A stretch of 44,466 nt of DNA, taken from positions 1 to 44,466 of the forward strand of contig JAQGIP010000096.1 of the NCBI GenBank assembly GCA_028291055.1. The letters are read 5' to 3'. Positions within the stretch are counted from its first letter, which is position 1; the number at the start of each line of letters is the position of its first letter. The notes under the pieces were generated by a model. The model was not told the origin of the DNA and ran no database searches. It saw only the letters and a program-made list of their open reading frames with translations. This stretch comes from Caulobacter sp. (GTDB lineage: Bacteria > Pseudomonadota > Alphaproteobacteria > Caulobacterales > Caulobacteraceae). Below, one piece after another: positions 18,466 through 26,154 of this stretch. Made by a program: the position numbers and the translations under genes.

Positions 18466-20375
18466 TGGCGCCCAAGCCCGATCCCCTGCCCGACAGCTTC
18501 GATCCGCTGGAGACCGCCCTGGACGCCGAACGCCGCGACACCGCGCCCGACAGCCCGGCGCGCACCTTGCTGATCAAGCACAACGCCCTGGCCGACGCCG
18601 ACCTGCGTCACCGCAACCTGCAGATCGCCTCGGAGCGCGGGGCGCTGGTGCTCAAGGCCCTGACCGCGACGGCGGGGCTGGCGGCGGCCGCGCTGGTCGC
18701 CGCGCTGCTGTGGGATGCGGCCCACGCCGACGGGCTGGTGATCGACGCCTTTTCCGTGCCGCCGGATTTGCAGGCCCAAGGGCTGACCGGCCAGGAGGTG
18801 GCTTCGGAGGTGCAGGACCAGCTCAACGCCCTGCAGGCGGCCACCCAGTCCACCCGGGCGCCGGAGAGCTTCGCCAACGCCTGGGCCCGCGACATCAGCG
18901 TGCAGATCCCCTCCACCGGCGTCTCCATCGGCGAGGTGCAGCGCCTGCTGCGCGGCTGGCTGGGGCATGAGGTGCATGTCTCCGGCGCCCTGGTGCACAC
19001 GGCCACGGGGCTGAGGCTGGTGGTGCGCCTGCCGGGCCAGCCGGCGGATGTGGCCAACGCCGCGCCGGGGCAGGTCGACGTGCTGATGCGCAAGGGCGCC
19101 GAGGCGCTTTACGGACGCACCCAGACCTACCGCTATGGCACCTATCTCTGGGAGAACGGCCGCGTCGAGGAAGGCCGCAAGGTGCTGAGTGAGCTGGCCG
19201 CACATGGCGAACCGGGCGAGCGGGCCTGGGCCCTGGAAGGGCTGGCCAATATCGATCCCGATGCCCGCTCCGCCATCGAGGGCCATCGCCGGGCCCTGGC
19301 CCAGAACCCCAACCTGACCCTGGCCTGGAGCAACCTGGCCACCGTGGAGGGCGCCGTTGGGCACACCGAGGCCGCGCTGGACGATTCCCGCCATGTGGTG
19401 GCGGCCATGCGCCGGCCCGATCATGGCCAGATCGACGCCAAGCTGGTTCCCCAACTCCTGATCGGCAGTCTCAGCGCCGTCGCCCAACTGAGCGGAGATT
19501 TCAGGACCGCGCGCGCCCAGTTGGAGCAGTTCCTGGCGCTGCCGGATTTCTACGGCAGCCAGGCCAGCGGCCCATCCAGCCGGGCCAACGCCGCCGCCGT
19601 GAGCCACGACGCCGCCGACGCCTGCCGCTGGGCGGCCATGACCGGCCCGGACGACGCCGCCGCCTCCGCCGCGCTGGCGCAATACGGCGCGCTGGTGAGC
19701 CCGCATCTCTTCTGTGACCAGGCCCGGGGCGACTGGGCGGGCGTCGTCGCTCAGGCCGGGCCGCTGGAGGCCATGGCCGCCACGGCGAGCGCGAGCGGCT
19801 TCCAAGGCGCGCGGGTGGACTTGCTGCGCTCCACTGTGTGGCCGCCGCAGGCCGAGGCGCTGGCGCACCTCGGCCGCTTCGCAGACGCGGAGGCCTTGCT
19901 GGCCCGCACCTCCCTCGATTGCGAACCCTGCCTGACCAGCCGGGGCCGGGTCGCCAGCCTGAAGCGCGACTGGGCGGGCGCCGACCACTGGTTCGACGAG
20001 GCGACGCGCCGCAACCCCTCCGTCCCCTTCGCCTACGAGGCCTGGGGCCGCAGCGTCCTGGACCGCGGCAATGCCGCCGGGGCGATCTTCTGGTTCAAGG
20101 CCGCCGCCCAGCGCGGCCCGCACTTCGCCGACGCCCTCGAAGGCTGGGGCGAGGGTCTGCTGCTGACCGGCGACCCCAAGTTGGCCGAAGCAAAGTTCAA
20201 GGCCGCCGGCTTCGAGGCGCCCATGTGGGGCAGGAACCACCTGATGTGGGGCGAGGCTCTGGCGCGTCAGGGCAGGGCCGCCGATGCGCGGGCGCAGTGG
20301 CTGACGGCCCGAGGACTTTGGCTTTCGCCCGGTGACCGAGCCCGCCTGGACTATCTGCTGAAGGGCGGACGCTGA
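18465..20375 (+). CDS. Membrane-anchored TPR protein, array member D
   Basis: 636 aa, the longest copy and last of unit 1. It starts MAPKPDPLPDSFDPLETALD, keeps LRHRNLQIASERGALVLKAL before the membrane helix (~62-85), then the TolB-like domain (VIDAFSVPPDLQAQGLTGQE, VQIPSTGVSIGEVQRLLRGW). C486-x2-C489 (DCEPC) lies in the conserved repeat TSRGRVASLKRDWAGADHWF. C-terminal TPRs end LLKGGR. Unlike A, B and C, its stop reads TGATCGG, so the TGATG coupling is broken, and 108 bases with a fresh promoter (P2) follow before gene E. This is consistent with the array having grown by duplication of a whole transcription unit. Confidence 0.85.
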   Translation: MAPKPDPLPDSFDPLETALDAERRDTAPDSPARTLLIKHNALADADLRHRNLQIASERGALVLKALTATAGLAAAALVAALLWDAAHADGLVIDAFSVPPDLQAQGLTGQEVASEVQDQLNALQAATQSTRAPESFANAWARDISVQIPSTGVSIGEVQRLLRGWLGHEVHVSGALVHTATGLRLVVRLPGQPADVANAAPGQVDVLMRKGAEALYGRTQTYRYGTYLWENGRVEEGRKVLSELAAHGEPGERAWALEGLANIDPDARSAIEGHRRALAQNPNLTLAWSNLATVEGAVGHTEAALDDSRHVVAAMRRPDHGQIDAKLVPQLLIGSLSAVAQLSGDFRTARAQLEQFLALPDFYGSQASGPSSRANAAAVSHDAADACRWAAMTGPDDAAASAALAQYGALVSPHLFCDQARGDWAGVVAQAGPLEAMAATASASGFQGARVDLLRSTVWPPQAEALAHLGRFADAEALLARTSLDCEPCLTSRGRVASLKRDWAGADHWFDEATRRNPSVPFAYEAWGRSVLDRGNAAGAIFWFKAAAQRGPHFADALEGWGEGLLLTGDPKLAEAKFKAAGFEAPMWGRNHLMWGEALARQGRAADARAQWLTARGLWLSPGDRARLDYLLKGGR

Positions 20376-20388
20376 TCGGCGCGGCGGA

Positions 20389-20417
20389 TTGCCGAGCACG
20401 GCGGTTGGCCTCTAAAG
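20389..20417 (+). promoter_or_regulatory. Promoter P2 of TPR array unit 2
   Basis: TTGCCG (20389-20394), 17 bases, CTAAAG (20412-20417), 66 bases before gene E. The hexamers, the spacing and the downstream GGCGTTTTCGGGGGTTG closely parallel P1 and its GGTGTTCTCCGGGGGATTG, so the two are copies of one ancestral promoter. Confidence 0.65.
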
Positions 20418-20483
20418 TGACGGCGTTTTCGGGGGTTGGGCTTTGTTTTCGTTGTACGACGCATTGCCGCGCGGGGGCCGTTG

Positions 20484-22373
20484 ATGGCCCGTAAGCCGCG
20501 CGCCCCCACCCCCACCGACCTGCCCGACAGCTACGATCCGGTTGAGATCGCGCTGGACGCCGAGCGCGGCGACCCGGCGCGCGACAGCCCGGCGCGCGCC
20601 CTGCTGGTCAACCAGAACCGCCTGATCCTGATGCAGATCGCCTCGGAGCGGGTGGGCATGATCCTCAAGGCCCTGACCGGGCTGGCGGGCGTCACCGCGG
20701 CCACGGCGCTCGGCCTCATGGTCTGGGACGCCGCCCATGACCACGGCCTGGTCATCGAGCCCTTCTCCACCCCGCCCGACCTGGCCGCCCAGGGCCTCAC
20801 CGGCCAGGTGCTGGCCACCGAGCTGCTCGACAAGCTGGCCACCCTCGACGGCCAGACCCAGAGCCTGCGCCGCTCGGCCAGCTACGCCTCCTCCTGGTCC
20901 GGCGACGCCAAGGTGGAGATCCCCAGCACCGGGGTCTCCATCGGCGAACTCGAACGCTTCCTGCGCTCCTGGCTGGGCCACCAGACCCGCATCAGCGGCG
21001 AGCTGGTCAGGACCGCGCCCAAGGACGGCAAGCCCGGCGGCCTGGCGCTGACCGTGCGCGCCGGATCGACCGGCGGCGAGCGGGTGTTCAGCGAAAAGGG
21101 CGACGTGGACGAGCTGCTCGGCAAGTCGGCGCTCAACCTCTATCGCCAGTCCCAGCCCTATCGCTACTTCATCTACGCCACCCTGGTCGGCAAGCGCGAC
21201 GACGCCGAAGCCGTGCTGATGAAGCAGACCCTGTCCGACGACCGGCGCGAGCGCACCTGGGCCTGGTCGGGCCTGTCGTCCGCCCACCGCCTGTCCGATC
21301 CGGCCCGGGGCGAGGAGGAGGCCCGCCGCGCCCTGGCCGAGACCCCCAACTTCGCCCCGGCCATGGGCAATCTGAGCTTCTCCGCCGAGAGCGCCGACCA
21401 CCCGGAAGCCGCGGTGGCCATCATGCGCAAGGCCGTCCCGCTGTTTTCCCACTCCAAGGACATCGACCCGCAACTCGCCCGCTACAACCAGCTGAACGCG
21501 CGCCTGCACCTCGACATATTGGTCTGCGACTACCGCCTGGCCCTCACCGACGCCGACGCCTTCTACAGCTATGCCCGGGCGCTGGGCGACACCAGCGCGA
21601 CGCCCGGATTGACCCAGAAGGCCGAGCTGCTGGTGCGGCTGCATGAGCCGCTGGCGGCCGAACGGACCATGCCGGCAAGCCTGCTGGCCGAGGCGCCCTT
21701 CGAGGCGCGCGACCTGTGGATCCTCGACCGCCGCGAGCGCGAGGACTGGGCGGGCATCCTCGCCGCCGCCGAGCCCATCCTCAGCGGCGCCATGCCGCTC
21801 ACGCCCCCCTTCCGCGTCTATTGGCTGCACTTCACCCTGCCCAACGTCGCGCTCGGCCGCGCCATGACCGGCGACATCCCCGGCGCCCGCGCCCTGCTGG
21901 CTCAGGCCCCGGCCGACGCCTACACGGTGATGGTCACCCAGGGTGAGATCGCCGCCCTGGCCGGCGACCCCGCCGGTGCGGACCGCTGGTTCGCCGCTGC
22001 GGTGAAATCGGCGCCGTCCATCGCGCGCGCCTACCTCGCCTGGGGCCGGGTGCTGCTGGCCCGCGGCCAGACCGACGCCGCCATCGCCCGCTTCAGCCAA
22101 GCCGCCGCCAACGCGCCCCGCTACGCCGACCCCCTCACCTACTGGGGCCGGGCCCTGCTGGCCAAGGGCGACGCCAAGGGCGCCGAAGAGAAGTTCCGCG
22201 CCGCCGACGCCATCGCCCCGCGCTGGGGCCGCAACCACCTGCTGTGGGCCTCCGCCCTGCACCGTCTGGGCCGCAAATCCGAAGCTCTTGCCCAGAGGCA
22301 GGCGGCGCTGAGCATGGACCTGTCGCCGGGCGACCGCGCCGCCCTCGAACGCCCGGTTCAGATCGGCCGCTGA
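20484..22373 (+). CDS. Membrane-anchored TPR protein, array member E (CxxC motif lost)
   Basis: 629 aa from ATG 20484, preceded by GCGGGGGCC; 16 upstream in-frame codons are excluded. Signature: LPDSYDPVEIALDAERGDPA, then a shortened juxtamembrane segment as in B (NRLILMQIASERVGMILKAL), a membrane helix ~57-80 and the TolB-like domain (VIEPFSTPPDLAAQGLTGQV, KVEIPSTGVSIGELERFLRS). At the place where the other five have DCxxC, this copy reads D478-A-Y-T-V482, so both cysteines are gone although the surrounding repeat (GEIAALAGDPAGADRWFAAA) is intact. The tail is VQIGR rather than KGGR. The stop overlaps gene F as TGATG. First gene of unit 2. Confidence 0.85.
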   Translation: MARKPRAPTPTDLPDSYDPVEIALDAERGDPARDSPARALLVNQNRLILMQIASERVGMILKALTGLAGVTAATALGLMVWDAAHDHGLVIEPFSTPPDLAAQGLTGQVLATELLDKLATLDGQTQSLRRSASYASSWSGDAKVEIPSTGVSIGELERFLRSWLGHQTRISGELVRTAPKDGKPGGLALTVRAGSTGGERVFSEKGDVDELLGKSALNLYRQSQPYRYFIYATLVGKRDDAEAVLMKQTLSDDRRERTWAWSGLSSAHRLSDPARGEEEARRALAETPNFAPAMGNLSFSAESADHPEAAVAIMRKAVPLFSHSKDIDPQLARYNQLNARLHLDILVCDYRLALTDADAFYSYARALGDTSATPGLTQKAELLVRLHEPLAAERTMPASLLAEAPFEARDLWILDRREREDWAGILAAAEPILSGAMPLTPPFRVYWLHFTLPNVALGRAMTGDIPGARALLAQAPADAYTVMVTQGEIAALAGDPAGADRWFAAAVKSAPSIARAYLAWGRVLLARGQTDAAIARFSQAAANAPRYADPLTYWGRALLAKGDAKGAEEKFRAADAIAPRWGRNHLLWASALHRLGRKSEALAQRQAALSMDLSPGDRAALERPVQIGR

Positions 22374-24268
22374 TGGCCCGCAAGCCCGCCAGTCCCCTGC
22401 CCGACAGCTTCGATCCGCTCGAGATCGCGCTGGACTCCGAACGCGGCGACGTCTCGCCGGGCAGTCCGGCCCGCGCAGTGCTGGTCAAGCAGGCCGCCCT
22501 GCTGGACGCCGACCTGCATCACCGCAAGCTGCAGATCGCCGAGGCCAGGGTGGGCGTGATCCTGCGCCTGTTGCTGGGGCTGGCCGGCGTCGCCGCCGCC
22601 TTCGCCGTCGGCCTGCTGGTCTGGTCGGCCGCCCATGAGCGCGGGCTGGTGGTGCATCCCTTCTCGGTGCCGCCGGACATGGCGGCCAAGGGGGTCACCG
22701 GCCAGGTGGTCGCCGCGCGGCTGCTGGACAAGCTGGAGGAGATGGACGCCGCCACCAACTCCTACCGGGCCTCGGCGACCTACGCCAACAACTGGAACGG
22801 CGACATCAAGATCCAGATTCCGGAGACCGGCGTCTCCGTGGGCGAACTGCAGCGCCTGCTGGTGGAATGGCTGGGCCACCAGACCGCCATCACCGGCGAG
22901 GTCTTCCGCACGCCCAAGGGGCTGGTGCTGACCGCCCGCACCGGCGCCAAGCCGGCCAGGCTGCACCCCGGGACCGAGGACGACCTCGACGCCATGGTCC
23001 AGCAGGCGGCCGAGGACATCTACGCCGCCACCCAACCCTATCGCTACGCCGTCTATCTGTGGCGCAAGGGCGACCCCGCCTCGGTGGCGCAGTCGAAGCG
23101 GGCGCTGCAGCGGCTGGCCCAGAATGGCGAGCGCACCGACCGCGTCTGGGCCTATGCGGGCCTCAATCTCATCCTCCAGCAGGAGGGCGATTTCGCCGGC
23201 GCGGTGCGCGTCTCCAACCAGGGCGTCGCGCTCGAGCCGCGCTTCAACCTCGCCTATGCCAACCGCGCCGGGGCCGAGGCCAACATGGGCCATGACGAGG
23301 CCGCCCTGGCCGACAACCGCAGGGCCGCGGCGACCCTGCGCTCGGACGGGGCGCGCTTCATGTCGCCCTCGGCGCTGGCGGTCATGGGCCCCCAGTGGGA
23401 CAGTCTGGTCGCGGCCTCCCTCGGCGACTATGCCGGCGCGGACCGCGCCCTGCTGGCCAGTCAGGCGCGCGAGCCCAACGCCTTCCTGTCGTTCCAGCGG
23501 GTCTTCATGCTGGCCCAGCGCCACGACCTGTCGGCGGCGCGTGATCTTTGGGACGTGACGCGTCCGATCCTGGTCGGCTTCCCGGATGCGGACCTGCTGC
23601 CCGCCTCCGCCGATGGGGCCCTGGCCGCGCTGAACGACGACTGGGCGGGCGTGGTCGCCGCCCTGAGCGCGCCCACCGCCGCGATCCTGGCGCGCGGCTC
23701 CACCGTCGGGGCCGATACCCGCGCCAGCTGGATGACCACCGCCATTCCGGGCCTCGCCCTCGCCAAGGCCCGGCTGGGCGACGCCGCCGCGGCCGAGGCC
23801 TTGATCGCGCTGACGTCCCTCGATTGCTATTCCTGCGTCCAGACCCGGGGCGCCATCGCCTCGGCCCGGGGCGACTGGACGATGGCCGACCGCTGGTTCG
23901 CCGAGGCGGTTCGCCAGGGACCGTCCCTGCCCGGCGCCCATGTGGACTGGGCCCGGAGCCTGCTGGCGCGGGGCGACCTGGCCCGCGCGCTGACCCACCT
24001 GCGCCAAGCCTCCCTGCTGGGGCCGAAATGGGCCGACCCGTATGAGCTCTGGGGCGAAGTCCTGTTGCGTCAGGGCGACGCCAAGGGCGCGGAGGCGAAG
24101 TTCCGCCAGGCTGAGCGCCTGGCGCCGCGCTGGGGCCGAAACCACCTGCATTGGGGCGACGCCCTGGCCCGCCTCGGCCGGCCCGCCGAGGCCCGCGCCC
24201 AGCGGCTGTCGGCGCGCCGACTCGATCTGTCGGCCGGCGACAAAATCCTTGTGGATCAACATCTTTGA
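22373..24268 (+). CDS. Membrane-anchored TPR protein, array member F
   Basis: 631 aa from ATG 22373, sharing one base with E's stop. Signature LPDSFDPLEIALDSERGDVS; juxtamembrane LHHRKLQIAEARVGVILRLL; membrane helix ~63-86; TolB-like domain (VVHPFSVPPDMAAKGVTGQV, IQIPETGVSVGELQRLLVEW). TPRs follow, with C485-x2-C488 (DCYSC) and the conserved YELWGEVLLRQGDAKGAEAK block. The C-terminus ends KILVDQHL, lacking the family's KGGR tail, which fits its place as the last gene, where no downstream ribosome-binding site has to be encoded. 73 bases separate it from a small unknown gene. Confidence 0.85.
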   Translation: MARKPASPLPDSFDPLEIALDSERGDVSPGSPARAVLVKQAALLDADLHHRKLQIAEARVGVILRLLLGLAGVAAAFAVGLLVWSAAHERGLVVHPFSVPPDMAAKGVTGQVVAARLLDKLEEMDAATNSYRASATYANNWNGDIKIQIPETGVSVGELQRLLVEWLGHQTAITGEVFRTPKGLVLTARTGAKPARLHPGTEDDLDAMVQQAAEDIYAATQPYRYAVYLWRKGDPASVAQSKRALQRLAQNGERTDRVWAYAGLNLILQQEGDFAGAVRVSNQGVALEPRFNLAYANRAGAEANMGHDEAALADNRRAAATLRSDGARFMSPSALAVMGPQWDSLVAASLGDYAGADRALLASQAREPNAFLSFQRVFMLAQRHDLSAARDLWDVTRPILVGFPDADLLPASADGALAALNDDWAGVVAALSAPTAAILARGSTVGADTRASWMTTAIPGLALAKARLGDAAAAEALIALTSLDCYSCVQTRGAIASARGDWTMADRWFAEAVRQGPSLPGAHVDWARSLLARGDLARALTHLRQASLLGPKWADPYELWGEVLLRQGDAKGAEAKFRQAERLAPRWGRNHLHWGDALARLGRPAEARAQRLSARRLDLSAGDKILVDQHL

Positions 24269-24341
24269 GTCGGCCGGCGCACGGTGAAGCCTGGAACCGC
24301 GCCCCCCGCGAGGGATTGCTCCCCCAGAAGGGACTGAAACC

Positions 24342-24536
24342 ATGAGTAGGCGTGACGACCGGATCGACAAGGAGGCGGCCGCGCTCTGGCGTTCGCTGCA
24401 CGACGCGCCGCCCCCCGCGGGCTGCAGCGGCGCGGCCCTGCTCGACATGATCGTCCGCGGCGGCGACGTCCCGGACTACCAGCGGCTGCATACCCCCTCG
24501 CTGCGCGACCGCAACCTGACCTGGCCCAAGGCCTGA
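24342..24536 (+). CDS. Small hypothetical protein (64 aa)
   Basis: Begins MSRRDDRIDKEAAALWRSLH with AGAAGGGA upstream as ribosome-binding site. It is soluble, with a predicted N-terminal helix (residues 3-21), a Pro-Pro-Pro-Ala turn, a second short helix (SGAALLDMIVRGG) and an extended tail (YQRLHTPSLRDRNLTWPKA). I recognise no domain; the helix-turn-helix size suggests a small regulatory protein, but this is weak. It may be the last gene of TPR unit 2 (73-bp gap) or stand alone. Confidence 0.6.
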   Translation: MSRRDDRIDKEAAALWRSLHDAPPPAGCSGAALLDMIVRGGDVPDYQRLHTPSLRDRNLTWPKA

Positions 24537-24614
24537 GCGCCAACGCGCCGGGCTTCCCCACACCGCCAAAAAGGTTAATCCTGCGCCCGGTCCTTCCGAC
24601 CGCGAGCGAGCGCC

Positions 24615-25172
24615 ATGCTGAACAGCGACCTCCTGAAAGCCCGCCTCAGCCAGTACGGCGTGGTGTGGATGCTGGCCTTCGTGCTGCCCCTGATCATCGG
24701 CCTGGCCGCGCCGACCTTCTTCCACGCCAGCCTGATCGCCGTGGCCGACATGATGCTGCCGGTCATCTTCCTGGTGCTGGGCCTGATCCTGGCGGCCGCC
24801 ATCATCCACGCCCTGCTGTCGCGCGCCACCGGCGTGGTCAAGGCGGCGATCGTGCTGGCCACCCTGGTCCTGGCCCTGCCGCTGCTCTGGGCGCCGGTGC
24901 TGGCCGCGGTGCTGGACGCCTATGTGCAGCACGTCTCCATCGAATATTCGAGCGCCTACGCGGGTTTCCGTATCGCGATCGCCAAGCTGCTCTATCCGAT
25001 CAGCGAGTTCGCCTTCGGCGGGGCGGTGGACACGGTGTGGAAGGGCTTCCAGGCGCTGTCGACCATCGTCGGCTTCTTCGTGGGCCTGCATCAGCTGTGG
25101 GTCATCCTGCGCAACGCCTTCTCCGGCCCCCGGCAAAGGGACGGCGACATCACCGCGCTCAGCCTGGACTGA
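24615..25172 (+). CDS. Hypothetical integral membrane protein
   Basis: 185 aa. At least four hydrophobic helices are visible: about 16-35 (VVWMLAFVLPLIIGLAAPTF), 40-64, 72-100 and 150-168, with a short extracytoplasmic-looking stretch (DAYVQHVSIEYSSAYAGFRI) between the third and the last. A cytoplasmic C-terminus follows (RQRDGDITALSLD). The start at 24615 lies after GCGAGCGAGCGCC, a weak ribosome-binding site. I do not recognise the family. Its stop is 9 bases before the pirin gene, so the two are probably co-transcribed. Confidence 0.7.
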   Translation: MLNSDLLKARLSQYGVVWMLAFVLPLIIGLAAPTFFHASLIAVADMMLPVIFLVLGLILAAAIIHALLSRATGVVKAAIVLATLVLALPLLWAPVLAAVLDAYVQHVSIEYSSAYAGFRIAIAKLLYPISEFAFGGAVDTVWKGFQALSTIVGFFVGLHQLWVILRNAFSGPRQRDGDITALSLD

Positions 25173-25181
25173 CCTTCCGCC

Positions 25182-26054
25182 ATGACCTCCAAGACCCTGA
25201 CCGGCCTGCACCCCGCCTTGCGGGACGACATCGGCGATCTCGTCACCCGCCGGCCCGTGCCCGGCCCCGGCCTGCCGGGCGTCGGCGCCTTCCTCTTCCT
25301 CAACCACCACGGCCCCCAGACCTACCGGCCCGGCAACCGCGGCCTGCCGTTCGGCCCCCACCCGCACCGGGGCTTCGAGACGGTGACCTTCATCCTCGAC
25401 GGCGACCTGGCCCACCGCGACAGCGCCGGCCATGAGAGCGTCATCCACGAAGGCGGCGTCCAGTGGATGACCGCCGGCTCGGGCCTGGTCCACGCCGAGG
25501 TGTCGCCCGAGGACTTCATGCGCCGGGGCGGCCCGCTGGAGCTGCTGCAGCTGTGGGTCAACCTGCCCTCGCGGCTGAAGATGACCCCGCCGCGCTATCT
25601 GGGCCTGCAGAAGGACGCTATCCCCGCCCTGCCCACGCCGGACGGCCAGGGCGAGGTGGACCTGATCTCGGGCCAGTGGAACGGCCACACCGGCCCCTTC
25701 CCCTCCCTCACCGGCGTGATGCTGGCCACCGTGCGGCTCAAGGCCGGCGGCGGCGTCAGCTTCGAGGGCCTGGCCGGCCGCGACGTGCTGCTCTACGTCG
25801 TGCGCGGCGCGATCACGGTAGCGGGCAAGGCCGTGCCCGAGCATCACCTGGCCACCCTCTCAGCCCAGGGCGACAGCCTGGAGATAACCGCCACCACCGA
25901 CGCCGTCGTCCTGTTCGGCCACGCCGAGCCCATCAACGAGCCCGTGGTCGCCCACGGCCCCTTCGTGATGACCACCGTCGAAGAAATTCATCAGGCCATC
26001 GCCGACTATAACGCCGGCAAGTTCGAAGCCGCCGTGGTCCAGGGCGCGGGCTGA
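25182..26054 (+). CDS. Pirin family protein
   Basis: 290 aa, a normal pirin length. Bicupin fold: the N-terminal cupin carries the metal ligands H60, H62 (GPHPHRGFETVTFILDG), H104 and E106 (AGSGLVHAEVSPE), as in human pirin and E. coli YhhW. The C-terminal cupin (LLYVVRGAITVAGKAVPEHH) lacks the metal set. Pirins are Fe-binding; some bacterial members act as quercetin 2,3-dioxygenases and others modulate metabolic enzymes, so the substrate is uncertain. It probably forms an operon with the membrane protein 9 bases upstream. No aromatic-degradation genes are nearby. Confidence 0.93.
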   Translation: MTSKTLTGLHPALRDDIGDLVTRRPVPGPGLPGVGAFLFLNHHGPQTYRPGNRGLPFGPHPHRGFETVTFILDGDLAHRDSAGHESVIHEGGVQWMTAGSGLVHAEVSPEDFMRRGGPLELLQLWVNLPSRLKMTPPRYLGLQKDAIPALPTPDGQGEVDLISGQWNGHTGPFPSLTGVMLATVRLKAGGGVSFEGLAGRDVLLYVVRGAITVAGKAVPEHHLATLSAQGDSLEITATTDAVVLFGHAEPINEPVVAHGPFVMTTVEEIHQAIADYNAGKFEAAVVQGAG

Positions 26055-26089
26055 GGCAGACCTGACCGGCCACAGCCGCGCAGAGATAG

Positions 26090-26112
26090 ACAGGTTTACA
26101 TTTCAAACCTGT
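26090..26112. promoter_or_regulatory. Operator-like palindrome upstream of the acyltransferase gene
   Basis: A perfect 8-bp inverted repeat, ACAGGTTT-N7-AAACCTGT, 42 bases before the chosen ATG, in a stretch clearly richer in A+T than its surroundings. The size and position fit a binding site for a dimeric repressor such as a TetR family member. No U-tract follows, so a terminator is unlikely. Confidence 0.6.
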
Positions 26113-26154
26113 TCGCGTACATCGACCTCCTCACATCGCGGGGAGATGATCCAC

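Noticed and set aside
12801..24268. Possibility that the six-gene array is an assembly or sequencing duplication artefact
   Set aside because: The copies differ at many positions along their whole length, including insertions and the loss of a motif, so they are old paralogues.
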